Origin: Streptococcus sanguinis SK355
Lineage (GTDB): Bacteria; Bacillota; Bacilli; Lactobacillales; Streptococcaceae
Direction of reading: 5' to 3'
DNA: 64,000 nt
NCBI RefSeq assembly: GCF_000212855.1
Contig: NZ_GL890993.1
Location: 1 to 64,000, forward strand
Of the stretch, positions 19,931-29,909 are shown piece by piece. The notes below the pieces were generated by a model. It did not search any database and was not told the origin of the DNA. It saw nothing but the letters and a program-made list of their open reading frames with translations. Both the position numbers and the translations under genes were made by a program. Position 1 is the stretch's first letter. Every line of letters starts with the position of its first letter.

Positions 19931-21379
19931 CTAGAAATCAAGCGAGTCAGCATAGCCCGGTCCATTGCCGACGAAGTATCCAGTTTTACAGTTGATACTG
20001 AAGAGATAGGTGCCGTCTGGCTTGAAGAGGTTATAGTAGCCGTTTCCTTTGATAATATTGACGCGTTCCAGGATATAGTTATCTCCAGAAATATAGCCAC
20101 GCTCACGAGAAGTTTGCAAAATCTTCTCCAAAACGCCAGGATTGAATGTCCAAGCCGGATTATTGACATCATCAATGGCCGCTTGATTATAAGGGACACG
20201 ACTGAGGTCTCTCTGCAGATTTACTCCGTTGCTTGGAAGACCATAGCCAGAGTAAGAGTTAGAAGCTCCTGAACCAGAAGCAGATGCACTTGAACCGCCG
20301 TTTGTACCTGTCCCTCCTTGATCAGTAGCAGGAGCTGGAGTTGGCACCTGTTGGCCGCGTCCTTGGGCAATTGCTGCCTTCAGAACTTCATCTAGCTTAG
20401 CATTGCCACTTGATACGTCTGAGAAGGTCGCATTTGTATTCGCCTTGGCTTCCTTATTCAAGACGCCGTCAGTGATAGCTCCGCCGTCAAACTGCGAATT
20501 GACACTTTGGATAGCTGAAATCTGCTTGACTAAGGAATCATACTTGCTCTTGGCTGCATCATAGTCTTTGCTTCCTTTTAGTTTTTCAAGTAAGGATTTT
20601 AATTTTTCCAAGTCTCCGAATTTACTGTTTTTGACAGCTGTCTGATTGCTATCTGTGAAAAATGCAGCATATTCATCATTAAAGGACTTCAGATTCTTGG
20701 CAGTATTATCAGAGCTAGAGGAAGACGAACTCTTTTTGCTGGACTGCGATGTTGAAGAGCTGGAGCTTGTAACGGTCTTGTGACCCCAATTATGCCCCAG
20801 AGCAAAGTAGAGCCCTGTTCCCGCTACAGCAATCCCTAGAAGTCCCAAGACAGGATAAAGGAAAGCTTTTTTCTTGTAGAAAGGTGTCTTAGGAACCTCT
20901 AATTCCTTCTCATCAAGCGGCTCCGGAATAGGACCGTAAGATGTCTTTTGAACGGGAGCAGCAATCGAATCCGCCTGCTCTGAGCGTTGACTGCGAGATC
21001 CTAAGGGGTTTGGAGCTGCTTCTGGCTCACTTGCAGTCTCAGTGGCTGTCGACTGAGCTGTTTGAATCTCCTGTTCACTTTCAACCTCTTGCCGTCTTTC
21101 TTTGATGAAGTCGGTCAAATCAGAAGAGGCTTGCTCAGCCTGAGCCGTTTCCTGCTCCTGCAGCTTTCTGATTTTCTGGGTTTCAAATTTTCCAGCTTCG
21201 ATTTCCTGACGGTGCTGCTTGATATACTTATCCAGCACATTGTCGCTTTCATTCACACCGGCTTCCAGCTCCTCTTTCTTACGAGTAGCTTGACCGACTG
21301 TCATTTCCTTGGCCTCTTCAAAATCAAGGACCGACTCTTTCTTTTCTTCTTCCGGTGAGTAGTTTTCTTCTTTCGTCAC
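19931..21379 (-). CDS. mapZ: MapZ/LocZ mid-cell-anchored division protein
   Basis: A 482-residue single-pass membrane protein. The acidic cytoplasmic part (1-about 170) contains EAKEMTVGQATRKKEELEAG and coiled coil; a TM helix lies at about 172-192 after a basic KKK, then a serine-rich linker, an extracellular helical domain (about 235-330) and a C-terminal domain with a G/S-rich hinge. In pneumococcus MapZ marks mid-cell, binds peptidoglycan and FtsZ, and is phosphorylated by StkP. The call rests on this domain order and on position next to the rRNA methyltransferase, gpsB, recU and pbp1a as in pneumococcus. Its C-terminal 150 residues are predicted to bind the wall. Confidence 0.9.
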   Translation of the reverse strand: MTKEENYSPEEEKKESVLDFEEAKEMTVGQATRKKEELEAGVNESDNVLDKYIKQHRQEIEAGKFETQKIRKLQEQETAQAEQASSDLTDFIKERRQEVESEQEIQTAQSTATETASEPEAAPNPLGSRSQRSEQADSIAAPVQKTSYGPIPEPLDEKELEVPKTPFYKKKAFLYPVLGLLGIAVAGTGLYFALGHNWGHKTVTSSSSSTSQSSKKSSSSSSSDNTAKNLKSFNDEYAAFFTDSNQTAVKNSKFGDLEKLKSLLEKLKGSKDYDAAKSKYDSLVKQISAIQSVNSQFDGGAITDGVLNKEAKANTNATFSDVSSGNAKLDEVLKAAIAQGRGQQVPTPAPATDQGGTGTNGGSSASASGSGASNSYSGYGLPSNGVNLQRDLSRVPYNQAAIDDVNNPAWTFNPGVLEKILQTSRERGYISGDNYILERVNIIKGNGYYNLFKPDGTYLFSINCKTGYFVGNGPGYADSLDF

Positions 21380-21391
21380 GGCAAATCCTTT

Positions 21392-22546
21392 CTAATCTAA
21401 CTGACGTTTGACTCGCTGGCCAAAATACTGATATAAATCAACTTTTAAAGTACCATTATAAAGTTTGCGTTTTTTATCGGCCTGACTGCCGTATTTGCTT
21501 TCAAAAGCTTCATCGCTAGTCAGGATAAATTTGCTCCAGGTTTTGAGCGGAGCAAAGGTTTCTCCCATCTCCTGATAAAGCCGAGTCACAGCCTCATCAT
21601 CTAGGAGGCGCTCCCCGTATGGCGGATTAGAGATAATCACACCATTGATCTTATCTGTATGCAAATCTTGCAGACGCATCTGCTTAAAGTGAATCTGCTC
21701 TGCTACTCCTGCTTGCTCAGCGTTTTTTCGAGCTAGCTCTATCATACGGCCATCGATATCCGAGCCAGAAATATCTAGCTGGATGGTCTGATCAATCTGA
21801 CTGAGTGCAGTTGAACGAGCCTGGGCTACCAGGTCTTTATCCACCCAATTCCAGTCTTCAAAGGCAAAGGAACGATGGAGTCCCGGCGCCATCTTCATCC
21901 CAATCATGGCTGCCTCGATACAAAAAGTACCAGAGCCGCAAGTCGGGTCAATCAAAGGCTTATCTGGATACCAATTGGACAGGAGTAAAATGGCCGCTGC
22001 CATATTCTCCTTGATCGGTGCACCGCCTTTATCAGCCCGATAACCACGTTTGAAGAGGCTGGACCCTGTTGTATCAATCATGACTGTCACTACATCTTTT
22101 AGGATAGAAACCTCTATCCTAAACTCAGCTCCATTTTCCTGCAGGGGCACCCCTTCCGGACGTGCATAATGCTTCTGCAGCTTCTTGACAACTGCCTTTT
22201 TAGAAATAGCCTGAACACTAGGCTCATTGTGAAGTTTTGACTTGACGCATTTGGCCTTAGCAATAGGAAACTTGGCCCCGAGAGGCAGATAATTCTCCCA
22301 ATCTAGAGCAAAAACTCCCTGAAAGAGCTCTTCGAAAGTCTTAGCTGGAAAACTGCCAACTACAATCTTAATCCGATCGGCCGCGCGCAGCCAGAGATTG
22401 GTTTGAATAATGGTACTGACATCACCCTCGAAGCGAACACGACCATTTTCAACCTGACAATCAAGCCCCAGCTCTCTGATTTCACGGCCGACGACAGCTT
22501 CTAGTCCTGCCGCAGCGGTCGCAATTAAATTAAATTTTTCTTTCAT
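21392..22546 (-). CDS. THUMP-domain rRNA N2-guanine methyltransferase (RlmL/YpsC-like)
   Basis: A 384-residue class I SAM methyltransferase. The N-terminal ferredoxin-like/THUMP region (1-about 155) is followed by the UPF0020 domain with LIDPTCGSGTFCIEAAMIG (SAM motif I) and the catalytic NPPYGERL. This family methylates guanine N2 in 23S rRNA; the E. coli RlmL homologue is about twice as long because it is fused to RlmK. It lies 12 bases upstream of mapZ. Confidence 0.92.
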   Translation of the reverse strand: MKEKFNLIATAAAGLEAVVGREIRELGLDCQVENGRVRFEGDVSTIIQTNLWLRAADRIKIVVGSFPAKTFEELFQGVFALDWENYLPLGAKFPIAKAKCVKSKLHNEPSVQAISKKAVVKKLQKHYARPEGVPLQENGAEFRIEVSILKDVVTVMIDTTGSSLFKRGYRADKGGAPIKENMAAAILLLSNWYPDKPLIDPTCGSGTFCIEAAMIGMKMAPGLHRSFAFEDWNWVDKDLVAQARSTALSQIDQTIQLDISGSDIDGRMIELARKNAEQAGVAEQIHFKQMRLQDLHTDKINGVIISNPPYGERLLDDEAVTRLYQEMGETFAPLKTWSKFILTSDEAFESKYGSQADKKRKLYNGTLKVDLYQYFGQRVKRQLD

Positions 22547-22560
22547 CTCGGCTTTTTAAA

Positions 22561-22821
22561 TGGATTCCAATCTATACGAACAAAGGGGGTGAGACAAAAA
22601 TCGTGATTTCGTCACATCGATTTTCCTCACTCTCCCTTTTTAAATTTTGGGCTGAGAAGGTTTCGCTGCCATTTGTCAGCTAGCTCATTACTTGAAATGT
22701 CCATCAGACAAATGAAGCAACAGCTAGTTGGACTTGGCAGAGAATAGAGCGCTCAGCCACTCTCTTGCTATTCTATTATAAAATTTAAAGAGGACAGGAC
22801 TTGCCGTCCCAGCCTCAGCCT
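22561..22821. other. Structured non-coding region downstream of rnpB
   Basis: Nested inverted repeats fill the gap between rnpB and the methyltransferase gene. One hairpin spans about 22585-22637 (GTGAG, AAAAATCG and TGA, each with its complement). A second long repeat pairs TTTTTAAATTTTGGGCTGAG (22637-22656) with CTCAGCC and AAAATTTAAAGAGG to about 22793. Inside it CTGCCA/TGGCAG and AGCTAGCT/AGCTAGTT pair. No open frame is supported. The nature of the element is unknown; it may end or process the rnpB transcript. Confidence 0.5.
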
Positions 22822-23206
22822 ATATGCAATTTTCTGTAAGCCATGTTTTGTTCCAGAAATGACTAGGTACCATTTCCTTCGATAATCATCTGTCTACTGT
22901 TTCCAGTCAGAGTGCTATGTTCGCTTCCACGCACTCCATGCCCCGACCAAAGTTTGGGTTGCTAGCTTGAGGGGTTTACCGCGTTCCACTTCTTCTGTTT
23001 CCAAAAGAACTACGTCACTGTGGCACTTTCAGACCTAATCAGACATATCCAAAGACTTAGCCCTTTCAGTCGCCGTAACGGAAAAATCCGTCCCTAGGCT
23101 TATTTCTTCGCCTAGCACAAACACTACCGGCATCACAGCCAGTGCTAGCATGGACTTTCCTCATGAAAATCTAAAATTTCCACGCAATTATCCAAAAATT
23201 GCACTG
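22822..23206 (-). ncRNA. rnpB: RNase P RNA (type B)
   Basis: The catalytic RNA that removes 5' leaders from pre-tRNAs. The minus strand has GAGGAAAGTCCATGC near the 5' end, GTGCCACAGTGACGTAGTT and GTGGAACGCGGTAAACCCC in the middle and ATGGCTTACAGAAAATTGCA at the 3' end. The 5' TGCAATTTTTGG and 3' AGAAAATTGCA segments form helix P1, which sets both ends to within a few bases. It sits between gpsB and the rRNA methyltransferase, the usual streptococcal place. Confidence 0.95.
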
Positions 23207-23220
23207 TTTTAAAAGAACCA

Positions 23221-23583
23221 TTATTCACGATCCAAAATTTGTTTCCCAAATACTTCCTTTTCAAGACGGTTCAAGCGCTTCAAGATATCAAAGTTAGTCG
23301 CAGAAGTCATCTGAGGAAAGCTTTCCACAGTCGGCTGAGTCGCTTGTGTTGATTGGACGGGCTGAGTCGGCTGAACCGGTGCTTTTTCAACCGGCTTCGC
23401 AGCCAACTCTTCCTTGAGACGGCGATTTTCCTCACGCAGCTCCTTTACCAAGGCTGCATAAGTCTCATAATCCTTGATAATATCGTCCAAAAACTCATCC
23501 ACTTCGGACTTGCTGTAGCCGCGTACTTCGCGTTTAAAATCCTGATCAAAAATATCTTTTGCTGTAAAAATAATACTTGCCAT
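23221..23583 (-). CDS. gpsB: Cell division regulator GpsB
   Basis: A 120-residue DivIVA-like protein that coordinates septal and peripheral peptidoglycan synthesis and affects StkP activity. The N-terminal lipid/partner-binding domain has [19 protein letters not shown] and [12 protein letters not shown], followed by coiled coil, a P/Q/T-rich linker (about 75-95) and a short C-terminal helix. The frame is open further upstream, but GGAGAG precedes the ATG at 23583 and this gives the standard [12 protein letters not shown] start. rnpB starts 14 bases beyond its stop. Confidence 0.95.
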   Translation of the reverse strand: MASIIFTAKDIFDQDFKREVRGYSKSEVDEFLDDIIKDYETYAALVKELREENRRLKEELAAKPVEKAPVQPTQPVQSTQATQPTVESFPQMTSATNFDILKRLNRLEKEVFGKQILDRE

Positions 23584-23654
23584 CTTCTCTCTCCAATCTA
23601 GTTTGTCATATTCAATTATAAACAAAATGCATTATAAAAATCAAGATTTATCAT

Positions 23655-24182
23655 CTAATTTCCCGAAAAATTTTCGGCCACTTCATTCAGGTCATCAAAT
23701 GTTAATTTTTTGATAAAATATTGTTCTTGTTTTTTCATTTCTTGGTAAAGATATTTCAGTTTTGTCTCCTGTTCTTCATCGTAAAACAGGTAGGCTCCGT
23801 CCGTATTTTGAATGATGAATTGATTGTAATCACGAAACTGACCAGGATTTTGGTAGGTCGGATAAGCATACTTGACGAAATCGGTTTGCTTAAAAGCAGC
23901 TAATTTGGCTTGATTGGCTTCGTTCCAATTTTCACCTTGATTCTCAAAGAGAAAGATGGTTGCCGTCTGAAATTCATAGTCCTTTTTCAGGTCATTAGCT
24001 AGCTCCAAGACCCAAGACTCAAAGCCCAGATTGCCCATAAAAACCAGCCAGTCCACTCCATCTTCCAAAAAACGGATTAAGTCCCTTTTAGCGGCTTCTT
24101 TTATGATGTTTATTCTCATATCTTTTTCCGTTGAAATGCCGATTTCAAAGGCTTTGTAGCCTGTTATTAGTAGACTTGTCAT
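23655..24182 (-). CDS. YpsA-like protein (DUF1273, SLOG superfamily)
   Basis: A 175-residue cytosolic protein with a Rossmann-like SLOG fold. The opening [16 protein letters not shown] and the stretch [19 protein letters not shown] are family hallmarks. Its Bacillus relative YpsA influences cell division, and the gene commonly lies beside gpsB and recU; the molecular function is unknown. It is divergent from recU across 67 bases and lies 71 bases upstream of gpsB. Confidence 0.88.
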   Translation of the reverse strand: MTSLLITGYKAFEIGISTEKDMRINIIKEAAKRDLIRFLEDGVDWLVFMGNLGFESWVLELANDLKKDYEFQTATIFLFENQGENWNEANQAKLAAFKQTDFVKYAYPTYQNPGQFRDYNQFIIQNTDGAYLFYDEEQETKLKYLYQEMKKQEQYFIKKLTFDDLNEVAENFSGN

Positions 24183-24249
24183 TTATTCTCCCTTAAAAAA
24201 GTTTTTTGTGGTATAATAGAGTGATGCTATTGTACCAATAAGGAGTTTT

Positions 24250-24852
24250 ATGGTCAACTATCCGCATAAGCTAAAGGCAAAAAGCAGTATCAATAGGCCA
24301 GCTTCCGGCATGATTAACTTTGCCAATCGTGGGATGTCTTTTGAAAAGATGATCAACGAATCCAACAACTACTATCTTAGCAGAGGACTCGCTGTCATTC
24401 ATAAAAAGCCCACCCCCATTCAGATTGTCAAGGTTGATTATCCGCACCGTAGCCGAGCCAAGATTGTAGAGGCTTACTTTCGGCAAGCTTCCACAACAGA
24501 CTATTCTGGTGTCTACAAGGGCCATTATATTGACTTTGAAGCCAAGGAAACCCGACAGAAAAAATCGATGCCCATGAAAAATTTTCATTCGCATCAGATT
24601 GAGCACATGGAGGCTGTCCTTGAGCAAAAGGGCATCTGCTTTGTCTTACTGCATTTTTCCAGCTTAAGGGAGACTTACCTGCTTCCCGCTTCTTATTTAA
24701 TTGAGTTTTACAAGATCGACAAGGGAGGGAAGTCCATGCCCTTAAGCTATATTCAAGAGCATGGTTATTTGATTGAAATGCAGCAGCTTCCCAGCATCCC
24801 TTATCTTGAAATTATCGAACAAAAACTACTAGGTGGTATTATAAATGAATAA
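24250..24852 (+). CDS. recU: Holliday junction resolvase RecU
   Basis: A 200-residue nuclease that resolves Holliday junctions in Gram-positive bacteria. It begins MVNYPHK; key motifs are [14 protein letters not shown], the acidic active site around [14 protein letters not shown] (D and E-x-K) and HQIEHM. An AAGGAG site precedes the ATG. A TATAAT at 24212-24217 is the likely -10. It overlaps pbp1a by eight bases, the conserved recU-pbp1a pair. Confidence 0.95.
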   Translation: MVNYPHKLKAKSSINRPASGMINFANRGMSFEKMINESNNYYLSRGLAVIHKKPTPIQIVKVDYPHRSRAKIVEAYFRQASTTDYSGVYKGHYIDFEAKETRQKKSMPMKNFHSHQIEHMEAVLEQKGICFVLLHFSSLRETYLLPASYLIEFYKIDKGGKSMPLSYIQEHGYLIEMQQLPSIPYLEIIEQKLLGGIINE

Positions 24853-26986
24853 ACAAACTCTTATGCAGGCTTTAAAATATCTTGCAAGTGCACTTATAAC
24901 CCTGCTTATGATTGGATTCGTGATTGGCTGTTTGGTATTTACCTACTATGCTGTCAAGGCTCCCAAGCTTTCTGAAAAAGACCTGATCGCGACCACATCC
25001 AGTAAGATTTTTGACAGCAATAACAATTTGATTGCGGATCTAGGCGCTGAAAAGCGGGTCAATGCTGAAACAAGTGAAATACCTACGGATTTGGTTAACG
25101 CCATTGTCGCCATCGAAGACCATCGCTTCTTCAACCACCGCGGAGTGGACTTTATTCGGATTGCAGGTGCCCTTATCAGTAACATCCGTGGCGGGGGCCG
25201 TCAAGGGGGATCAACTCTGACCCAGCAGTTGATTAAGTTGTCCTATTTCTCAACTTCTTCTTCGGACGCGACCCTTTCACGAAAAATCCAAGAAGCTTGG
25301 CTGGCCGCTCAGCTTGAGCGTAAAGCGACCAAGCAACAAATCTTGACCTATTATGTCAATAAAGTCTACATGTCTAACAGTAACTACGGTATGCAGACAG
25401 CAGCCCGAAGCTACTATGGCAAGGATTTAAAAGATTTAAGCTTACACCAAACGGCTCTGCTGGCAGGTATGCCTCAGGCACCGAATCAATACGATCCCTA
25501 CACCCATCCAGAGGCTGCAACCAATCGCCGTAATCTGGTACTTCGTGAGATGCACGATCTCAAATACATCACAGATGAACAATATGAGCAAGCCAAAAAC
25601 ACACCTGTAACTGACGGACTTCAAAGTCTGAAAGCTTCTACTAGCTACCCAGCTTACATGGATAACTATATTAAAGAAGCAATTGAACAGGTTGAAGAAG
25701 AAACTGGTTACAATGTCCTGACAACTGGTATGGAAGTCTATACAAACGTCAACACAGAGGCTCAGCAGAAACTCTGGGATATTTACAATACTGAAGACTA
25801 TGTAGCTTATCCAGATGATGAAATGCAGGTTGCCTCCACCGTTATGGATGTCCAAACTGGTAAAGTCATTGCCCAACTCGGTGCCCGTCACCAGTCTACC
25901 AACGTATCCTTTGGTACCAACCAAGCTGTTGAAACCAACCGTGACTTCGGTTCAACTATGAAGCCAATCACAGATTACGCTCCAGCTCTTGAAAATGAAG
26001 TCTATACTTCAACTGCTGCTCCTATCACAGATGCTCCATATAACTTCCCGTATTCCAGCACACCAGTTTATAACTGGGATAAGAAATACTATGGCGGGAT
26101 GACGATTCAATACGCGATTCAGGAATCCCGTAACGTTCCTGCTGTGAAAACGCTGGAAGCCGTTGGTCTGGATGAATCCCTCAAGTTCCTGAATCGTATA
26201 GGGATTAACTATCCTGAAATGTTCTATGTTAATGCCTTTTCAAGTAATACCAGCAAATCCGGCAACGAGTACGGAGCCAGCAGTGAAAAAATGGCTGCTG
26301 CCTATGCTGCTTTTGCCAATGGCGGTACTTACTACAAACCTCAGTATGTCAATCGCGTCGTTTTCAGTGACGGAACGGAGAAGACCTTCTCCAACAATGG
26401 TTCCAAGGCTATGAAGGAAACGACAGCCTACATGATGACCGATATGATGAAAACAGTCTTGCAGTCTGGTACAGGTACAAACGCTGCCATTTCTGGTGTT
26501 TATCAGGCTGGTAAGACTGGAACCTCCAACTATGCTGATGATGAATTAGCCAAACTGACCAAGCCTTACTACTACTCTAGCATTGTCACGCCAGACGAGC
26601 TCTTCGTTGGTTACACACCTAAGTATTCAATGGCTGTTTGGACTGGCTACTCTAACCGCCTGACACCAATCCTTGATGACGGGGTTAAGGTTGCAACAGA
26701 TGTCTACCGCGAAATGATGCTTTACCTAGCTCAAGATGGCTCTGCTTCAGAAGATTGGGAAATGCCAGATGGTCTCTACCGCAGTGGCTCTTATGTCTAC
26801 CTCAATAGTGGTACTGGCTATAACCGTTACTACAATAACCAGCAGTATTATAACTATTCTAGCTATAGCAGTTACAGTACAGAAGCTAGCTCTGACACAT
26901 CAGCTTCTAGTGAGCATTCTGGCGATTCAAACAATAGCTCTTCTAGCCACAATGACTCATCTTCCGGTGACGGTGGAAATGACTAA
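24845..26986 (+). CDS. pbp1a: Penicillin-binding protein 1A
   Basis: A 713-residue class A bifunctional peptidoglycan synthase. A TM helix lies at about 13-36. The glycosyltransferase domain (about 60-235) has [10 protein letters not shown] and [11 protein letters not shown]. The transpeptidase domain (about 300-620) has STMKPI (nucleophile serine near 370), SRN and KTGTS. The last 70 residues are rich in S, Y, N and G and look disordered, as in pneumococcal PBP1A. Beta-lactam resistance in streptococci often involves this gene. It is followed by a strong terminator. Confidence 0.97.
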   Translation: MNKQTLMQALKYLASALITLLMIGFVIGCLVFTYYAVKAPKLSEKDLIATTSSKIFDSNNNLIADLGAEKRVNAETSEIPTDLVNAIVAIEDHRFFNHRGVDFIRIAGALISNIRGGGRQGGSTLTQQLIKLSYFSTSSSDATLSRKIQEAWLAAQLERKATKQQILTYYVNKVYMSNSNYGMQTAARSYYGKDLKDLSLHQTALLAGMPQAPNQYDPYTHPEAATNRRNLVLREMHDLKYITDEQYEQAKNTPVTDGLQSLKASTSYPAYMDNYIKEAIEQVEEETGYNVLTTGMEVYTNVNTEAQQKLWDIYNTEDYVAYPDDEMQVASTVMDVQTGKVIAQLGARHQSTNVSFGTNQAVETNRDFGSTMKPITDYAPALENEVYTSTAAPITDAPYNFPYSSTPVYNWDKKYYGGMTIQYAIQESRNVPAVKTLEAVGLDESLKFLNRIGINYPEMFYVNAFSSNTSKSGNEYGASSEKMAAAYAAFANGGTYYKPQYVNRVVFSDGTEKTFSNNGSKAMKETTAYMMTDMMKTVLQSGTGTNAAISGVYQAGKTGTSNYADDELAKLTKPYYYSSIVTPDELFVGYTPKYSMAVWTGYSNRLTPILDDGVKVATDVYREMMLYLAQDGSASEDWEMPDGLYRSGSYVYLNSGTGYNRYYNNQQYYNYSSYSSYSTEASSDTSASSEHSGDSNNSSSSHNDSSSGDGGND

Positions 26987-27011
26987 AGAGACGAAGATTA
27001 GAATACAAACT

Positions 27012-27048
27012 AAAAGAGTAAGAATGAAAAATTCTTACTCTTTTCTTA
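27012..27048. terminator. Bidirectional terminator between pbp1a and pepC
   Basis: AAAAGAGTAAGAAT / ATTCTTACTCTTTT with a four-base loop, between convergent genes. Confidence 0.88.
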
Positions 27049-27063
27049 TTCTCTCATCAAAGC

Positions 27064-28398
27064 TTACTTTGCCAAAGCCCCCATGGGATCCCAAGGAGCC
27101 AAGACAATAGGCTCTGCTTCATAAGCAGCTAATTCTGCGGCTGTCAGAAATTCTTTACGAACGACGATTTGATAGGTATATTCGTCCATCCAAGCGTCAG
27201 AGGCTACGAAATAGCCCTTGTTCCCAACCTTTTCACCCCAGGAGTTTTCGACCTTCCATTTCTTAGCCTTGCCATTTTCATCCAAGTCTACCCCTGTCAA
27301 GACCATGGCGTGGGTCATGAGGCTTTCGCTATAGTCCAAGCGACCAGCCTTATCCTGAGTTAGTCGAATATCCATGCTGGCAGTGAAATCGTGCATCCCT
27401 TCTGCCATAACACCTGCCTTGCGATTGCTAGACTGACCTACATCCGAGCCAAACCAAACGGTCTCGCCAGCCTGCATTTGGGCGATAGCCAGATCTTTTA
27501 GTCGGTCCATTTCAACATTCAAATAACGGACTGGCTTGTTGCCAACGACATTGCCCAACATCTCAACTGTATAGGACCGACCATAAGGCTTGTCTGCAGT
27601 CGGCGCATTGATGATAGAAACATAGTCATCTAGCTTGAAGTCGACATATTTTTGATAGAAAGTCAGAGGTGTCAATCCGCTCTCGCTATGGAAATGATTT
27701 TCCTTATCTCGATAGGCAAAGTCAAACTGGCGAGGCGGCAAGCCTAAATTCATAGCTAGAAAGTTAAAGACTTCCTGTAGGAGTTCTTCTTTCTTGGCCT
27801 GAAGTTCAGCCGATTCCGCCCCTTCCGCTCTTAATTCTCGCAAAATCTGCGCATCTTGACGCAGGAGTTTATTGAGAATCTGATTGAGCTCGCGACTGTC
27901 ACTGGACGAGATCGACTCTGGATAGACAGACTTAGGCACAACTCCGTATTTCTCAAAGAGGGAAACAACCATATCCCATTGACCGCCATCCTGCTGAGGC
28001 GTGTCTAAGAGAAACTTAACCTTGCGACTGGTCAATTCTTGGTTAGCCGTTGCCAGTACCTGCTCTAAGAACCAGTTGGATTTTTCATATTTATCCCAAA
28101 AGAAGGTATGGGCCTGAGATAGCTCAAAATCTTCCAATTGGAAACCAGCAATCATCTTGTGGCGGAAGGTATTAAGAGCTGCAAACATCCAACAGCGTCC
28201 TGAAGCTTTCTGGTCACTGACCTTGTCCTTCGTGAGATCCAGTGAAAAGACAGGTGTATTTTCCACGGCAGCGCTTCGCTTCTCTAAGGAAGCCAAAAGG
28301 CCATTGTGACTGATGGCATTTTCCATTGCTGCAAACTTGGGATTTGCCTCATAAGCAGCGTACAGCTTATCTGTAAAATCTTGTTCTAACGAATGCAT
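27064..28398 (-). CDS. pepC: Aminopeptidase C (bleomycin hydrolase family)
   Basis: A 444-residue cytosolic cysteine aminopeptidase of family C1B, releasing amino acids from peptides. The active-site cysteine C69 lies in QKASGRCWMFAALN, the histidine in SLMTHAMVLTG and the asparagine in VENSWG. The C-terminal lysine end WDPMGALAK is the self-compartmentalising tail of this family. AAGGAGG precedes the ATG at 28398, which is preferred over the upstream in-frame ATG. Confidence 0.95.
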   Translation of the reverse strand: MHSLEQDFTDKLYAAYEANPKFAAMENAISHNGLLASLEKRSAAVENTPVFSLDLTKDKVSDQKASGRCWMFAALNTFRHKMIAGFQLEDFELSQAHTFFWDKYEKSNWFLEQVLATANQELTSRKVKFLLDTPQQDGGQWDMVVSLFEKYGVVPKSVYPESISSSDSRELNQILNKLLRQDAQILRELRAEGAESAELQAKKEELLQEVFNFLAMNLGLPPRQFDFAYRDKENHFHSESGLTPLTFYQKYVDFKLDDYVSIINAPTADKPYGRSYTVEMLGNVVGNKPVRYLNVEMDRLKDLAIAQMQAGETVWFGSDVGQSSNRKAGVMAEGMHDFTASMDIRLTQDKAGRLDYSESLMTHAMVLTGVDLDENGKAKKWKVENSWGEKVGNKGYFVASDAWMDEYTYQIVVRKEFLTAAELAAYEAEPIVLAPWDPMGALAK

Positions 28399-28424
28399 AG
28401 AACCCTCCTTTTCATTATACATCT

Positions 28425-28452
28425 ATTATAGAACTTTAAAAAAGGAGCGCAA
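28425..28452 (-). promoter_or_regulatory. Likely pepC promoter
   Basis: The minus strand reads TTGCGC (28447-28452), 16 bases, TATAAT (28425-28430); a second TATAAT lies 12 bases downstream, so the exact start is unclear. Confidence 0.5.
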
Positions 28453-28453
28453 G

Positions 28454-28488
28454 TAAAAAGGCTAGACAAAAGAGTCTTAGCCTTTTTC
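28454..28488 (-). terminator. Terminator of the acetyltransferase gene
   Basis: AAAAAGGCTA / TAGCCTTTTT with GAC/GTC extending the stem. It overlaps the last codons of the acetyltransferase. Confidence 0.75.
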
Positions 28489-29037
28489 TAAATCGGATCT
28501 TAGGATTCCATAGACGGAAAAATCTTTGACTTGTCCTTTATGAAATACAGCCTGACGGAAAGTGCCTTCGTAGCTCATGCCGGCTTTGGCCATGACACGC
28601 CCAGAAGCTGGATTGACTGTTACAAATTTTGCTGTGACACGATTGAATCCTGCGTCTTGCAAGAGATAGATTAAAACAGCTTTCAAAGCTTCTGTCATTA
28701 TCCCTTGCCCCCAATAGTCTTTACTTAAAATATAGCCGACCTCGCAAGCATTGACTGCCTCATCCATGTCCACCACACTAATATCACCAAGCACATGTTC
28801 GGGATTTTCTTTCAGGCAGATGGCCCACTTGTAAAAATCCATGTTTTGATAGTTCTCAACCCAGCGAGCAATGGATTGTTGGGTGACTTCAGGACTCTCG
28901 TGAGCATCCCAGGTCACATGCAGCAAATTATCCGGACTAGAAGCCCAGTTGTCATACATAGCTTGTGCATCCGATTCCAGAAAAGGTCTTAGCAAAAGAC
29001 GTTTGGTTTCAACGGACTGTGTACCTATCTTTTTCAT
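28477..29037 (-). CDS. GNAT family N-acetyltransferase
   Basis: A 186-residue acetyltransferase of the RimJ/RimL type. It starts with the typical ETKRLLLRPFLESDAQAMYD, and the acetyl-CoA loop is EVGYILSKDYWGQGIMTEAL near residue 110, followed by VNPASGRVMAKAGMSYEG. The substrate cannot be read from the sequence; ribosomal protein N-termini, small amines or antibiotics are possible. It stands alone between nadE and pepC with its own terminator. Confidence 0.88.
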   Translation of the reverse strand: MKKIGTQSVETKRLLLRPFLESDAQAMYDNWASSPDNLLHVTWDAHESPEVTQQSIARWVENYQNMDFYKWAICLKENPEHVLGDISVVDMDEAVNACEVGYILSKDYWGQGIMTEALKAVLIYLLQDAGFNRVTAKFVTVNPASGRVMAKAGMSYEGTFRQAVFHKGQVKDFSVYGILRSDLEKG

Positions 29038-29084
29038 GGCTTCCTCGTTTCTTGGCCCAGACTAAAAAGTTTCGATAGAGATTT

Positions 29085-29909
29085 TCACTTCCAAAATTCG
29101 TCAAAAATCGTAATCGGCAAATGGCGTTTGTGCTGACCTTTATGCCACCAAGATTCGATAGTTTCTTGAGCTTGAGCTGAAATGGACTTACCTTCTAAAT
29201 AGTCGTCAATTTCATTATAGGTCACGCCCAGAGCGACTTCATCAGCAATTCCAGGTTTTTCTTCTTCCAAGTCAGCCGTCGGTACCTTTTCATAGAGAGC
29301 CGGATCCGCCCCTAAGGCGGCCAAAAGCTGCTTGCCTTGACGCTTATTGAGACGGTAAAGTGGTAAGATGTCTGCTCCGCCATCCCCAAACTTGGTGAAA
29401 AAGGCCGTGACATTTTCTGCAGCATGATCCGTCCCAATGACAGCCCCACTGTATGAACCAGCCAAAGCATACTGGGCAATCATACGGCTGCGGGCCTTGA
29501 TATTACCCTTGTTAAAATCAGAGACTTTAGCACCTGTTGCCTCCACAGCCTTTGTCATGGCATCAGCAGATTCCTTGATATTGACTGTCAGACTGACATC
29601 AGGCTGGATAAAAGCCAGAGCCTTTTGTGCATCATCTTCATCGGCTTGAACACCGTAAGGCAGGCGGACGGCGATAAAACGGTAGCTATCATCTCCAGTT
29701 TCAGAGCGCATTTCTTCTACAGCCAGCTGAGCTAAGCGGCCAGCCAAAGTAGAATCCTGACCACCAGAAATTCCCAGAACATAACTTTTCAAAAAAGGAT
29801 GCTTCCTCAGATAGGCCTTGAGAAAGTCCACCGACTTGCGGATTTCTTCCTCCGGATCAATGATTGGTTTGACGCCCAGTTGAGCGATGATTTCTTCTTG
29901 TAGGCTCAT
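29085..29909 (-). CDS. nadE: NH3-dependent NAD synthetase
   Basis: A 274-residue enzyme that amidates nicotinic acid adenine dinucleotide to NAD. The ATP pyrophosphatase loop is [12 protein letters not shown] near residue 47 and the NaAD site includes [26 protein letters not shown]. There is no glutaminase domain, so it uses ammonia. It overlaps pncB by four bases, so salvage of nicotinate through pncB and nadE is encoded as one unit; the adenylyltransferase step is not in the window. Confidence 0.96.
   Translation of the reverse strand: MSLQEEIIAQLGVKPIIDPEEEIRKSVDFLKAYLRKHPFLKSYVLGISGGQDSTLAGRLAQLAVEEMRSETGDDSYRFIAVRLPYGVQADEDDAQKALAFIQPDVSLTVNIKESADAMTKAVEATGAKVSDFNKGNIKARSRMIAQYALAGSYSGAVIGTDHAAENVTAFFTKFGDGGADILPLYRLNKRQGKQLLAALGADPALYEKVPTADLEEEKPGIADEVALGVTYNEIDDYLEGKSISAQAQETIESWWHKGQHKRHLPITIFDEFWK

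Noticed and set aside
22665-22740. Possible tRNA in the rnpB-methyltransferase gap
   Set aside because: The fold is a long hairpin; no T-loop GTTCGA or acceptor-stem pattern is present.
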